A stretch of DNA of 56,667 bases from Lentisphaeria bacterium (GTDB lineage: Bacteria > Verrucomicrobiota > Lentisphaeria > Victivallales > Victivallaceae): assembly GCA_900768505.1 (NCBI GenBank), contig CAAGED010000037.1, positions 1 through 56,667 on the forward strand. Reading direction: 5' to 3'. Shown here piece by piece: positions 43,276-52,782 of this stretch. The notes under the pieces are model-generated. The model worked only from the letters and a program-made list of their open reading frames with translations. It was not told the DNA's origin and did no database searches. Position 1 is the stretch's first letter, and each line of letters opens with the position of its first letter. Both the position numbers and the translations under genes were made by a program.

Positions 43276-43920
43276 ATGAGCAAAATTAATCATGAAATTG
43301 CGATTTTTCCGCGGTCTGAATTTGGCAGCGGCGCTGCACGCCGTATGCGCAAGAGCGGAATTATTCCGGCAGTGGTTTACGGACACGGGGTTGCCAACCG
43401 CGCGGTATCGGTAAAAGCCAGCGAATGGGAAGTTCTCTCCAAGTTCGAGCTCAATTTGATCTACTTGAATGATAATGGCAATAAGAGCGTTGCCATGGTT
43501 CGTGACGTACAGATCAACTACATGAAGAACCGTGTTGTACATATCGACTTTCAGGAGTTGAATATGTCCGAGAGGGTTCACTCTCAAGTTCACGTTCACC
43601 ACTCCGGCGAAGCCTACGGTGCTGCCCACGGCGGTATCTTCGAGCAGGTTGTTCACGAATTGTCCATTGCCTGTACTCCGGCCGATATGCCGGAGGCGCT
43701 CAGTTGCGATGTATCCGCTTTGAACATCGGCGACATGATTCATGCCAAAGATATTCAGCTGCCGGCCGGTGTTGAGTTGCTCAGCGATCCGGAATTGGTA
43801 ATTTTCCACGTAGTAGAGCCGGCTAAGGAAGAAGAAGTTGCAGCGGCTCCGGCTGACGCTGATGCTGATGCGGCTGCTCCGGCTGACGCGGCGGCTGCTC
43901 CGGCAGGCAAGAACAAGTAA
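43276..43920 (+). CDS. rplY: 50S ribosomal protein bL25, CTC form
   Basis: This 214-residue protein has the L25 domain (1-95, with GSGAARRMRKSGIIPAVVYG and VVHIDFQEL) and the longer C-terminal TL5/CTC domain (to about 190, with PADMPEALSCDVSALNIGD). It binds 5S rRNA. The C-terminal tail is unusually rich in Ala, Asp and Glu with repeated Ala-Pro-Ala-Asp units. The order prs-rplY-pth is widely conserved. Confidence 0.95.
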   Translation: MSKINHEIAIFPRSEFGSGAARRMRKSGIIPAVVYGHGVANRAVSVKASEWEVLSKFELNLIYLNDNGNKSVAMVRDVQINYMKNRVVHIDFQELNMSERVHSQVHVHHSGEAYGAAHGGIFEQVVHELSIACTPADMPEALSCDVSALNIGDMIHAKDIQLPAGVELLSDPELVIFHVVEPAKEEEVAAAPADADADAAAPADAAAAPAGKNK

Positions 43921-43944
43921 AGACTTGCAGGGAAGGCGTGTATA

Positions 43945-44589
43945 ATGTCCGGAAGTGATGAAACAATCCAGCTGATTGTCGGATTGGGCAATCCGGGGAC
44001 GGAGTATGCGCACACCAGGCATAACATGGGGTTTATGGTGATTGATTCACTGTTAGCCTCACTGCCTGGGAGTTATGAAAAACGCCATTGCTGCGAAAGT
44101 TATGCCTATTATGGCCGCTATCGCGGGCAGAATTTGCTGATGCAGCAGCCGTTGACATTTATGAATTCCAGCGGCAAGGCAGTGAAGCGTTTGATTGCAC
44201 TCGAGAAGCTCGATTGCAGTAAAATATTGGTTGTTTATGATGATTTGGATTTGCCGTTGGGCAAATTGCGGATCAAGCGCGGTGGGTCAAGCGGCGGGCA
44301 TCATGGAATTGATTCGATAATCGCCGAACTGGGGAGCAGTAGTTTTCTCCGGTTGCGAGTGGGTATCGGTTCGAGTAAGAAAAATACGATTGATCATGTG
44401 CTCGGCACTTTTGACGCCAGCGAAAACGAACTGGCTTTAACGATGGTGAAGCAGGCGACTGAGGCGATAAAGGTTATTCTCAGCCGTGGCAGCGCCAGAG
44501 CGGCCAATCAGTACAACGGATTGGACTATGCCAATCAGGTATTTGATGAATGTGCCGGCAAAGCCGGTGATGCGGAAAAAGAAAACTGA
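43945..44589 (+). CDS. pth: Peptidyl-tRNA hydrolase
   Basis: The enzyme recycles tRNA from stalled peptidyl-tRNA. The 214-residue protein has VGLGNPGTEYAHTRHNMGF (12-30) with the catalytic H26, the PLTFMNSSGKAV block and VYDDLDLPLGKLRIKRGGSSGGHHG. The length is slightly more than the E. coli enzyme because of a charged C-terminal tail. It lies 24 bp after rplY. Confidence 0.96.
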   Translation: MSGSDETIQLIVGLGNPGTEYAHTRHNMGFMVIDSLLASLPGSYEKRHCCESYAYYGRYRGQNLLMQQPLTFMNSSGKAVKRLIALEKLDCSKILVVYDDLDLPLGKLRIKRGGSSGGHHGIDSIIAELGSSSFLRLRVGIGSSKKNTIDHVLGTFDASENELALTMVKQATEAIKVILSRGSARAANQYNGLDYANQVFDECAGKAGDAEKEN

Positions 44590-44656
44590 TAATTTTATAA
44601 AAAATGGCGGCGCGTTCCGCCGGAACAACCGGCCGTAGGGCTTGGAGGTAATTATT

Positions 44657-44989
44657 TTGAAAAAGTATGAAGCAATATTCATTCTGAACATTCGCAAGTT
44701 CGATGACGAAGGCGAGTCGTTCAGCAAGGAATTCGGCGCGCTTGTTGCCGGATTGGGTGGTAATATGGTAGAAGCTGTGGCTATGGGCCGTAATCAGTTT
44801 ACCTATGAAATCAAGAAGAATAAAGCCGGAATCTACTTTGATTTCGTGTTTGAATTGGCAGAAGAGAAAATTATTGAGATCAAGAACAAATTCCGTCTTG
44901 ACGAGCGGGTGCTGCGCAACATGATCGTTGTTTATGACCGTCCGGAAAACGTGGTTTCGACTTTGAATCCGGTGCTTGAGCAGGAATAA
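44657..44989 (+). CDS. rpsF: 30S ribosomal protein bS6
   Basis: The 110-residue protein begins LKKYEAIFILNIRKF, typical of bS6, with the later EKIIEIKNKFRLDERVLRNMIV. The start is a TTG at 44657, set by GGAGGT seven bases upstream; the TTG at 44642 overlaps that binding site. A weak start codon on a ribosomal protein gene may tune expression. It is followed by ssb, rpsR and rplI, the usual S6-SSB-S18-L9 order. Confidence 0.95.
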   Translation: MKKYEAIFILNIRKFDDEGESFSKEFGALVAGLGGNMVEAVAMGRNQFTYEIKKNKAGIYFDFVFELAEEKIIEIKNKFRLDERVLRNMIVVYDRPENVVSTLNPVLEQE

Positions 44990-45029
44990 GCTGCAATAAA
45001 ATTATCTTCGTTTGTCAAGGAGTATAAAA

Positions 45030-45626
45030 ATGGCTTCTCTCAATAAAGTTTTGCTGATGGGTAATTTGACCCGCACTCCGGAATTGCGCGCCACCAGTGG
45101 CGGACAATCAGTTTGCGAATTCGGCATGGCGATGAATCGCCGTTTTGTGTCGAACGGGCAGGAACGAGACGAAACTTGTTTCGTCGATGTAGTGGTTTGG
45201 GGCAAGCAGGGCGAAAGTTGCAAGCGTTACCTTGATAAAGGTTCGCAAGTTTTTGTAGAGGGACGTTTGACCTTTGAACAATGGGAAGACCGGGATACCC
45301 ATGCCAAGCGTTCCCGTTTGCGGGTAGTGGCGGATCGGGTGCAGTTTTTAGGTGCTCCCAGAAGTGCCGAAGGAGGTGCATCGCATCAGTTTGATGACGG
45401 CGGCACTTATGCCCCCGGCAACGGCGGAACATCGAATGGCGGCGGTTATAACGGCGGTCGCTCCAACGGCGGCGGTTATCCAGCGCCGTCGGACAATTAT
45501 CGTACCCGTGGAGCTCAGGCCAATTCAGGCGGAGCGGGCAAGGGGCGTAATTACGAGGCTCCGGCGGTTCCAGAGGATGCGTTCAACATCCCGGAAATTG
45601 CGGACGAAGATGATATCCCGTTTTAG
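45030..45626 (+). CDS. ssb: Single-stranded DNA-binding protein
   Basis: The 198-residue protein has the OB-fold domain (about 1-110, starting LNKVLLMGNLTRTPELR, with VVVWGKQGESCKRYLDKGSQVFVEGRL), a Gly-rich linker containing NGGGYNGG-like repeats, and the acidic end DEDDIPF that recruits partner proteins. The start at 45030 has AAGGAG upstream. It sits between rpsF and rpsR as in most bacteria. Confidence 0.96.
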   Translation: MASLNKVLLMGNLTRTPELRATSGGQSVCEFGMAMNRRFVSNGQERDETCFVDVVVWGKQGESCKRYLDKGSQVFVEGRLTFEQWEDRDTHAKRSRLRVVADRVQFLGAPRSAEGGASHQFDDGGTYAPGNGGTSNGGGYNGGRSNGGGYPAPSDNYRTRGAQANSGGAGKGRNYEAPAVPEDAFNIPEIADEDDIPF

Positions 45627-45708
45627 TCCCGACGGTGGATTACAGCGGGCAACGTGTTGAAAATAAACATATTATAAATAAAGATTTTTAGAAAGGTACA
45701 ACGCAAAA

Positions 45709-45936
45709 ATGCAGAAGAGAACTTCACGCAGAAGACAGGCTGCCAAGCCCAGAGTTTGCCGTTTTTGTGAGGCAAAGGTCAACTACATCGATTTTAAAGA
45801 TGCTGAAACATTGAAAAAGTTTCAGACCGAGAAGGGCAAAATTTTGCCGCGTCGCATTACTGGTAACTGCTTGATCCATCAGAAGATGTTGGCTGCTGCC
45901 ATCAAGCGCGCCCGTATCATCAGTTTGGTATTTTAA
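45709..45936 (+). CDS. rpsR: 30S ribosomal protein bS18
   Basis: The 75-residue protein has a basic N-terminus, C18 and C21 in RVCRFCEAKV (two cysteines of the metal-binding type of bS18), YIDFKDAETLKKF and GKILPRRITGNCLIHQK. It pairs with bS6 in the small subunit platform. AAAGG precedes the ATG. Confidence 0.95.
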   Translation: MQKRTSRRRQAAKPRVCRFCEAKVNYIDFKDAETLKKFQTEKGKILPRRITGNCLIHQKMLAAAIKRARIISLVF

Positions 45937-45953
45937 TTTTAGGAGTTTGGAAT

Positions 45954-46406
45954 ATGGCTCAGGTAAATCTTATATTGCTCGAAGACGTTGAGCAGCTCGG
46001 TCTGGCCGGCACGGAAGTACATGTTGCGCCGGGTTATGCCAGAAATTTTCTCATCCCCCGCGGTTTGGCTGCTAAAGCCACTCCGGCTACCTTGCGTATG
46101 CTTGCAGCACGTCAGGAAAAAATTCAGCAGCGCCGTGCTGCCGAATTGGCTGCCGCTCAGGAATTGGCCGGTAAATTGGCGGACGTAGAGCTGTCAATTT
46201 CCATGCAGGCCGCCTCCGACGATCAGTTGTTCGGTTCTGTAACCAGCCGTATGGTTGCCGATGAACTCAAAAAATTGGGTTTTGCGGTAGAGCATACTCA
46301 GGTAAAACTGGAAGAGCCAATCAAGATGGTTGGTTCATTTGATATTGCGCTCAAGCTCAACCAGGGTGTCCCGGCTACCATTAAATTGTGGGTAGTTCGC
46401 GCCTGA
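45954..46406 (+). CDS. rplI: 50S ribosomal protein bL9
   Basis: The 150-residue protein has the N-terminal bL9 motif LLEDVEQLGLAGTEVHVAPGYARNFLIPRGLAAKAT (partly conserved family hallmark G-Y-x-R-N-[FY]-L-x-P), a long connecting helix and a C-terminal domain with SDDQLFGSVT. It starts 18 bp after rpsR with AGGAG upstream. Confidence 0.95.
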   Translation: MAQVNLILLEDVEQLGLAGTEVHVAPGYARNFLIPRGLAAKATPATLRMLAARQEKIQQRRAAELAAAQELAGKLADVELSISMQAASDDQLFGSVTSRMVADELKKLGFAVEHTQVKLEEPIKMVGSFDIALKLNQGVPATIKLWVVRA

Positions 46407-46413
46407 TGAGATG

Positions 46414-46433
46414 ATCCCGAAATCGGGATTTTG
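46414..46433 (+). terminator. Short terminator-like hairpin after rplI
   Basis: ATCCCGA pairs with TCGGGAT around two bases and is followed by a few T. A second, longer pairing (AACCGGA near 46438 with TCCGGTT near 46498, then seven T) may be the main terminator. Either would partly separate the ribosomal genes from dnaB. Confidence 0.45.
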
Positions 46434-46537
46434 TGAATAACCGGATGTCGGGAAGCGGCTTTCAGAATTGTATTCTGCAAGTTTAGTTTACTGGCGGTCC
46501 GGTTTTTTTATTTTATGGTTTTACGGCGGAAAAAAGG

Positions 46538-47992
46538 ATGGCTAAAAATATGGCAGGCAGAAAAAAAGATCAGCAGGACAATCCGACAATTCCCAATTTG
46601 ATGGGAGATCGACCGCAACCGCACAATTTGGATGCGGAGAAAGCGGTGTTATCGTCAATTTTGCGCGATTCGGTATGCCTGGACATGGCCATCGAAATGC
46701 TGGGTGACGAGCGGAGTTTTTACTCCAACATTCACCGGGAAATTTTTCGTGCCGCCTGCGAGCTGCACAAACGCAGCGAGGGAGTTGACCCGATTACACT
46801 GGCTCACGAATTGGCCAAAAAAGGCAAATTGGAGGATGTGGGCGGCCCGCTGGGGCTGGCGGAATTGCATTCGGCGGTGGCGACGACGGCTCACTTCGAA
46901 TCCTGGTGCAACATTGTGCGGGATTTTTCCACTCTGCGCAATATGATTAATGTCTGCACCGAGTCGTTGATGAAATGTTATGAACCGACCGAGTCGCCCA
47001 AGGTGTTGCTGGAGCAAATTGAGACCGATATTTATTCGGTACGCAACAATATTACCCGGAGTTCAATTGTAGACATAAATCAGAGCATGCTGGAAGCCTT
47101 TGATTATATTCAGAAAGTTTTGAATCATGAAATCGAGCCTGGCATACCGACCGGATATCCGGATTTGGATGCCTACACCGGAGGGTTGAAGCCGGGTGAA
47201 ATGTTTGTTCTGGCGGCACGGCCATCCATTGGTAAAACCTCAATTGCGCTGAATATAATTCGAAATATCGCCTTAAACAAGAGTAATCCCAAGCGCATTG
47301 CTTTGTTCAGTCTGGAAATGACCGCCGAGCAGATTACTCGCCGTTTGCTCTGTACGGAGGCGCAGATTGCCGAGAGCCGTTTTTTTGACGGTTCGTTCCG
47401 CCACGATGAAATGTATAAGTTGACTACGGCGATCAGTGCATTCAAAAATGCCGGTATATTTATTGATCCCACCGGCGGCTTGACCATTGCGGAATTGCGG
47501 GCCAAAGCGCGTCGGCTGCAGTTGCAGGAGAAGATTGACATGATCGCCATTGATTATTTGCAGTTGATGAAGGCGGATTCCCGAATTGAGAGTCGTCAGC
47601 AGGAGGTGGCTGAGATTTCCAGCGGAATTAAAGCATTGGCAAAAGAGTTGAAGATTCCGGTATTGGTCTTGGCGCAGTTGAACCGTGAAATTGAAAAGAA
47701 CGCCTCCGCCAACGCCAAGCCCAAACTGAGCCATTTGCGTGAATCCGGAGCGATCGAACAGGATGCCGACGTGGTGGCTTTTCTGCACCGTGACCGCGAC
47801 GAGGCGAAAACCGCCACGATGGAGGAACAGGAGAAGGGGTTGGACGCGGAATTGATTGTGGAAAAAAACCGAAACGGTCAGACTGGCTACATAAAGTTGA
47901 AGTTCTTCCCCTATCGGATGGAATTTGTCAACGCCAGCCGTTATGAAGAGAATGATTTGCCGGAGGGAGTGCAAAAAACGGCGGAAAATTAA
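46538..47992 (+). CDS. dnaB: Replicative DNA helicase DnaB
   Basis: DnaB is the hexameric fork helicase. The 484-residue protein has the N-terminal domain with PHNLDAEKAVLSSIL (28-42) and the RecA-like domain with Walker A ARPSIGKT (227-234, common form GRPSMGKT), Walker B MIAIDYLQLM, LAQLNREIEKN and the HLRESGAIEQDADVVAFLHRD block. There is no intein insertion. It follows rplI, the usual neighbour. Confidence 0.97.
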   Translation: MAKNMAGRKKDQQDNPTIPNLMGDRPQPHNLDAEKAVLSSILRDSVCLDMAIEMLGDERSFYSNIHREIFRAACELHKRSEGVDPITLAHELAKKGKLEDVGGPLGLAELHSAVATTAHFESWCNIVRDFSTLRNMINVCTESLMKCYEPTESPKVLLEQIETDIYSVRNNITRSSIVDINQSMLEAFDYIQKVLNHEIEPGIPTGYPDLDAYTGGLKPGEMFVLAARPSIGKTSIALNIIRNIALNKSNPKRIALFSLEMTAEQITRRLLCTEAQIAESRFFDGSFRHDEMYKLTTAISAFKNAGIFIDPTGGLTIAELRAKARRLQLQEKIDMIAIDYLQLMKADSRIESRQQEVAEISSGIKALAKELKIPVLVLAQLNREIEKNASANAKPKLSHLRESGAIEQDADVVAFLHRDRDEAKTATMEEQEKGLDAELIVEKNRNGQTGYIKLKFFPYRMEFVNASRYEENDLPEGVQKTAEN

Positions 47993-48021
47993 AAAAAAGC
48001 GGAAATGGAAATAAAAAAAAT

Positions 48022-48054
48022 TTGCAGTGTTGCATAACGGATATATATTATAAT
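48022..48054 (+). promoter_or_regulatory. Candidate bamA promoter
   Basis: TTGCAG (48022-48027) with TATATT (16-base spacer) or the perfect TATAAT (48049-48054, 21-base spacer) lies about 100 bp upstream of bamA. The -10 is good; the -35 spacing is not ideal for it. Confidence 0.35.
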
Positions 48055-48151
48055 GAACTGTTTTGTCGTTTTTAGGTGTTAATTTTGCGGCTGCGAACGA
48101 AACAAATATAAGAGCTGCACCGATGCAAATAGCAAGGATAGTGTATTACTT

Positions 48152-50440
48152 ATGAAGCTTACCAACTTTATTTTCTTACTGGGATTGCTGGCCTGGCAAG
48201 CGGAGGCGGCGCAGATTTCAGAGTTGAAGTTTGTGCAGAGTGGTGCCGGTGAGATGCCGGAAACGCAATTGTTGCAGAATGTGCGCTCGAAGGCCGGGAC
48301 GGAATACAATCAGGAATTTGTCACTGCCGACGTTAAGCGCCTTCATGAAACCGGGTATTTTTCTGATGTGAAATCCACGGTAAATAAGCTGGACGGCGAT
48401 CAGATTGAGGTGATTTTTGAGCTTGAAGTGATGCCGCATATTAATAAAGTGAGTTTTTTGGGCAATAAAAAATATAAGGATAAAAAACTTTACGAGCAAA
48501 TCGTAATTTACCCGGATATGCCGTATCGGGATAAAGATTTGCAGGAGAGTGCCGACAAGTTGCGTGAGTTTTACTCCTCGGAGGGGTATAAAAACGCGGT
48601 AATCATCCCCAAAATTGAAAAGGTCGACGGCGGGTTGAATATTGTTTTTAACATTGATGAACAATTGCGTTTACGAGTGGATAATGTTAAATTCGAGGGA
48701 GCGACGGTGTTTTCTCAGTTTAAACTCAAACACGCCATCGGCAACCGCTATTCGTTTTTGAGTAAATTTTTGGATTTCGGATTGTTTGACCCGGATGAGT
48801 TGGATTTGGACAAAGCGCGCCTTCGGGAGCTTTACTGGAATAAGGGGTATCTGGATTTTCAGATTGAAGATATTGCCGTGGAGCCGGATGCTGAGGATCC
48901 GGAATTGCTGAACATTACCTTTAAAATTTACGAGGGTGAACCCTACCAAGTCGGCACCATAAAAATTGTCGGCAATAAGGCGGTGGAGGATGTCGCCGTA
49001 CTGGAAGGCGCTCTGCGGCTGAAGAGCGGAGAAACCTTTACCATTGATGGCGAAGATGCTTCCCGTAAGGCGGTTATGAGCATTTACGATAGCATGGGCT
49101 ACGCCAAGGCTAATTGCCGGGTTGATCGGGACGCAAATGCCGAAACTCACACCGTGGATTTGATTTTTGACCTTGACGAGGGGCATAAATACGAAGTTGA
49201 CCGGATTATCATCAGCGGGAACGATATAACCAAGGAGAAGGTTGTCCTGCGCGAAATGCTGATCGCCGAGGGCGATCCGGTGGATCGCAACCGCATTGAA
49301 GCGAGCAAGGATCGGTTGATGGGAATGGGAATTTTCAACAAGGTCGAGATGCGCACCGTGGATTTGGTGGGGGTGGATAAGCAGGACATTGAGGTCTTGA
49401 TTGAAGAGAAACAAAATTATAACTTCCGGGTTGGCGGCGGCTTCTCCACAGAGGACAGCCTGGTGGGCATGGTGGAGTTGAGCAACCCGAATTTTGACAT
49501 TACCAATCCGGGGAACTGGTTCCGGGGCGGCGGTCAACGTTTCCGGATTCAGGCGATTGCCGGTCTGGAGCGTATGGCGTTCAATGTGGATTTTTCCGAA
49601 CCGTGGCTCTTTGATATGCCGTTGCGGCTGGATACGTCACTCTACTTAAAAGAGGCAGTCTACTCGGAGTGGGCGGAGGATCATCTGGGAGTAAAACTTT
49701 CACTCTCCAGGAAGATATTGGATGATTTCACTACGGTTTCAGTAGGCTACAAGTTCGAGTATGTGGAGGTGAAGGATTTTGACCATGACTCCACGCCGGA
49801 AATGCGTGCTTTGAAAGCCCATGATCTGGTAAGTCAGTTTTCACTGCAGTTGGCGCGGGATACCCGTGACAGCATGATGGAACCGACAGAGGGGTATTTT
49901 GCCAGTATCTTCTCGGCAGTTTCGCCGAAAATTCTGGGCTCTACGGTGGATTTTTACAAGATTGAAGCCAAGGGCAGCTACTACTACCCGATATTGGACA
50001 AGGCGTTGATCTTCCATGTAGGCGGCAAAATCGGCACAGTGGCGAATTTTGATTTTGATAAAGAGGTTGGGGTTTATGAGCGTTATTTCCTGGGCGGCGG
50101 CGACTCGGTGCGCGGTTTCAGTTATCGGTCGATTTCGCCGGTGGACAGCCGGAAAAAGAATTTGGGAGGTCAGTCGGTGATGGTTTACACTGCTGAAATG
50201 ACGCACCCGATTTGGAATTTCATCCGCGGCGCAGTTTTCTGCGATGTGGGTAATGTGTGGGCCAGGGCGTTTGAATACAGCTTCAGCGATTTGAATATTG
50301 GTGCCGGTTACGGTTTGCGGATTAAGGTACCCTACATCAATGCGCCGATGCGTTTGGATTTGGCCTACCCGATTGTGAATAATCAAAAAGGTGAGAAAAG
50401 CACACTGCGCTTCCACTTTGACTTTGGCTTCTCCTGGTAG
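48152..50440 (+). CDS. bamA: Outer membrane protein assembly factor BamA
   Basis: BamA inserts beta-barrel proteins into the outer membrane and marks this as a double-membrane bacterium. The 762-residue protein has a signal peptide (1-20, cleaved near AEAA), five POTRA domains (about 22-415; POTRA phrases such as KVSFLGNKKYKDKKLYEQI), and a 16-strand barrel with the conserved loop-6 motif VRGF (GGDSVRGFSYRSI). It ends in Trp, in contrast to the more common Phe. No skp, lpxD or other envelope gene follows. Confidence 0.95.
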   Translation: MKLTNFIFLLGLLAWQAEAAQISELKFVQSGAGEMPETQLLQNVRSKAGTEYNQEFVTADVKRLHETGYFSDVKSTVNKLDGDQIEVIFELEVMPHINKVSFLGNKKYKDKKLYEQIVIYPDMPYRDKDLQESADKLREFYSSEGYKNAVIIPKIEKVDGGLNIVFNIDEQLRLRVDNVKFEGATVFSQFKLKHAIGNRYSFLSKFLDFGLFDPDELDLDKARLRELYWNKGYLDFQIEDIAVEPDAEDPELLNITFKIYEGEPYQVGTIKIVGNKAVEDVAVLEGALRLKSGETFTIDGEDASRKAVMSIYDSMGYAKANCRVDRDANAETHTVDLIFDLDEGHKYEVDRIIISGNDITKEKVVLREMLIAEGDPVDRNRIEASKDRLMGMGIFNKVEMRTVDLVGVDKQDIEVLIEEKQNYNFRVGGGFSTEDSLVGMVELSNPNFDITNPGNWFRGGGQRFRIQAIAGLERMAFNVDFSEPWLFDMPLRLDTSLYLKEAVYSEWAEDHLGVKLSLSRKILDDFTTVSVGYKFEYVEVKDFDHDSTPEMRALKAHDLVSQFSLQLARDTRDSMMEPTEGYFASIFSAVSPKILGSTVDFYKIEAKGSYYYPILDKALIFHVGGKIGTVANFDFDKEVGVYERYFLGGGDSVRGFSYRSISPVDSRKKNLGGQSVMVYTAEMTHPIWNFIRGAVFCDVGNVWARAFEYSFSDLNIGAGYGLRIKVPYINAPMRLDLAYPIVNNQKGEKSTLRFHFDFGFSW

Positions 50441-50526
50441 AATTAGGTTGCATAAACTAAATTAAATATGAAAAAAATCCGGCAGGGGCCGGAATAAAAT
50501 TAAAAATTGGCAGGTTGTCAGAATTT

Positions 50527-51201
50527 ATGTCATATCAGATTAAACGTGTTGATACGGTGCCGGATATTACCGGGGAATGGAATTCCGGAGTTTGGGTAGA
50601 GGCAAACGAGGTTAAAATTGCCGTGGAACGGCCGGAGGGGTGTGGACACAAGCCGGATACCCGCTGTAAAGTACTGGCTAATGAACAGGGACTTTATCTG
50701 CTCTTTAAGGTGGAAGATAATTTTGTGGAGTGCGCCGAGCGTGAGCTGCATGGTGATGTCTGCTGTGACAGCTGCGTGGAGTTTTTTATCGAACCGCCGG
50801 GGAATAACGGCTACTTTAATTTTGAGGTAAACTGCTGCGGCGTGATGCTGCTTTATCATATTTATGATCCGCAGCGTGTTCCAGGGGGCGGATTCAAAAA
50901 ATTCAACGCCGTGCCGGAGAAAATTTGTAAACTTGTGAAAATTTTTCATACCATGCCGGATAAATTACCGACTCCGGCGGTGGGGAAAATTACCTGGCGG
51001 ATTGGCGAGATGATCCCATTTGAAATTTTTGAGCGGGAAGGGGTGGATGCGGCAAGTCTGGATTTGGATATAAATCCAAATTGGCGGGGTAATTTCTACA
51101 AGTGCGGCAGTAGTAGATCTCATTGGTTAAGCTGGCAGCCGATAAGTGAATTGAATTTTCATCTGCCGAAGTGTTTCGGCAAAATTGAGTTTGTGAAGTA
51201 A
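50527..51201 (+). CDS. CBM9-like carbohydrate-binding protein
   Basis: The 224-residue protein looks like a stand-alone CBM9-like (DOMON-related) beta-sandwich: GEWNSGVWVEANEV near the start, YLLFKVEDNFV, DSCVEFFIEPPGNNGYFNFEVNC in the centre, and WRIGEMIPFEIF and LDLDINPNWRGNFYKCG later. Such domains usually hang on secreted xylanases or other sugar enzymes; here there is no signal peptide and no catalytic domain. Cysteines are unusually frequent (7 or more). I start at the ATG at 50527 (GGCAGG upstream); an in-frame TTG 12 bases earlier is less likely. Ligand unknown. Confidence 0.75.
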   Translation: MSYQIKRVDTVPDITGEWNSGVWVEANEVKIAVERPEGCGHKPDTRCKVLANEQGLYLLFKVEDNFVECAERELHGDVCCDSCVEFFIEPPGNNGYFNFEVNCCGVMLLYHIYDPQRVPGGGFKKFNAVPEKICKLVKIFHTMPDKLPTPAVGKITWRIGEMIPFEIFEREGVDAASLDLDINPNWRGNFYKCGSSRSHWLSWQPISELNFHLPKCFGKIEFVK

Positions 51202-51261
51202 TTACTTCGGACACCGGTGCTGAAGATATTTAAGATTAACATATATAAGGGTTCTAAGCAA

Positions 51262-52551
51262 GTGAAATCAGTTAAAATCGGGATTATCGGATTCGGAACC
51301 GTTGGCGGGGGCGTGGCTTCTAATTTGCTGCGCAACGGCGACGTGATCGCCAAACGAATTGGCATAAAACTTGAATTGGCCAAGATTGCCGACTTGGATA
51401 TAACCAGTGACCGGGGAGTTGCAGTGCCGGATGGTGTTCTTACTACCAGCGTCGATGAACTTATCAACGAGGTGGATGTGGTGGTTGAATTGATCGGCGG
51501 CATCACCATTGCCAAGAAATTTATTTTGCAGGCTTTGAATATGGGCAAACCGGTGGTCACCGCCAACAAGGCGCTACTGGCCACTGCCGGCGAGGAACTC
51601 TTTGCCGCGGCGGAAAAATCCGGCGCCGACATTTACTACGAGGCCAGCGTTGCCGGCGGTATCCCGGTAATTAAAGCGTTGCGGGAAGGATTGGTGGCCA
51701 ACCGCATTAACCGGATTTACGGCATTATGAACGGCACCTGCAATTACATCCTTACCCGCATGGAGAATGAGGGAGTGGATTTTGCCACGGTTTTGGCCGA
51801 TGCCCAGCGTCTGGGATATGCGGAAGCGGAACCGTCACTGGATATTGATGGCTTTGACACCGCACACAAGTGTGCGATATTGGGGTCGTTGGCCTACGGT
51901 CAATGGTTTGGCATGGAGCCGATTTTTGTAGAGGGTATTCGCGGCATTGCACTGGAAGATATTCGTTATGCCGATGAGCTGGGGTATCGGATTAAATTGC
52001 TGGCAATTATCAAGCAGATTAACGGAGACGTGCAGTTGCGTGTGCATCCTACCATGATCAACAAAGAGACGCTTTTAGCCAATATTTCCGGCGTATTTAA
52101 CGGCGTGATGATCGACGGTGACACCGTGGACAAAACCATTTTCTACGGACGCGGCGCCGGTCGTGACGCCACTGCCAGTGCGGTGGTTGCCGATTTGGCG
52201 GATGTGGCACTGAACTTGAAGTGCGGCTCGCATCGCCGTGTGCCGGCGTTCCGCTCCGGCCGTCAGTACAATGCACTGATGAAAATTGCCGACATCAGTA
52301 GCCGTTATTATTTGCGGATCAGCGTAAGTGACGAACCCGGGGTAGTGGGGCAAATTGCGACGATTCTGGGCAATAACGGGATCAGTATTTCCAGTTTTAT
52401 TCAACGGGAAGAGCGGGCGGACGGCAAAGTGCCTTTGCTGATTGTTACTCATGAAGCGCAGGAGAAGGAAATTCGGGCGGCGATCGCTTCCATTGAACAA
52501 CTCAAGGTGGTGGCCGGAAAAGTTACATTGCTACGGATTGAAGATATTTAA
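51262..52551 (+). CDS. hom: Homoserine dehydrogenase
   Basis: The enzyme reduces aspartate semialdehyde to homoserine for Met, Thr and Ile synthesis. The 429-residue protein has the Rossmann motif GIIGFGTVGGGV, KPVVTANKALLA, the substrate helix NGTCNYILTRME with the catalytic Lys region, and a C-terminal ACT domain (SVSDEPGVVGQIATILG) for threonine feedback. I start it at a GTG at 51262, with AAGGG upstream, because upstream codons lack a binding site. An aspartate kinase gene follows about 230 bp later. Confidence 0.95.
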   Translation: MKSVKIGIIGFGTVGGGVASNLLRNGDVIAKRIGIKLELAKIADLDITSDRGVAVPDGVLTTSVDELINEVDVVVELIGGITIAKKFILQALNMGKPVVTANKALLATAGEELFAAAEKSGADIYYEASVAGGIPVIKALREGLVANRINRIYGIMNGTCNYILTRMENEGVDFATVLADAQRLGYAEAEPSLDIDGFDTAHKCAILGSLAYGQWFGMEPIFVEGIRGIALEDIRYADELGYRIKLLAIIKQINGDVQLRVHPTMINKETLLANISGVFNGVMIDGDTVDKTIFYGRGAGRDATASAVVADLADVALNLKCGSHRRVPAFRSGRQYNALMKIADISSRYYLRISVSDEPGVVGQIATILGNNGISISSFIQREERADGKVPLLIVTHEAQEKEIRAAIASIEQLKVVAGKVTLLRIEDI

Positions 52552-52571
52552 TCAATTCCGTTTTATGTGTT

Positions 52572-52610
52572 ATTGCGCCGTGGACTGAACATGGCGCAAT
52601 CATTGTTTTA
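52572..52610 (+). terminator. Terminator after hom
   Basis: ATTGCGCC (52572-52579) pairs with GGCGCAAT (52593-52600), followed by a short T-rich run. It separates hom from the aspartate kinase gene. Confidence 0.45.
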
Positions 52611-52705
52611 TGAAAAAATTTGGGACGGGTCGAAAAAAATAAATTTTTTTGACATTTCGCAGTTTAAAATGTGAGAAGAGAGGCTATTGTTAATTGTTCG
52701 CTGGT

Positions 52706-52733
52706 TTGACGCTTACATTTTATTGAGTATAAA
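52706..52733 (+). promoter_or_regulatory. Promoter of the aspartate kinase gene
   Basis: TTGACG (52706-52711), a 16-base spacer and TATAAA (52728-52733) lie 50 bp upstream of the start. Another TATAAT-like element follows at about 52741. Confidence 0.5.
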
Positions 52734-52782
52734 AATAAGGTATAATATATCAATATCATCCGGATAAAACGCAGGACTGAGA

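Noticed and set aside
50478..50493. TCCGGC/GCCGGA hairpin behind bamA
   Set aside because: The T run lies on the wrong side for bamA; it would only terminate minus-strand transcription, and no minus-strand gene lies there.
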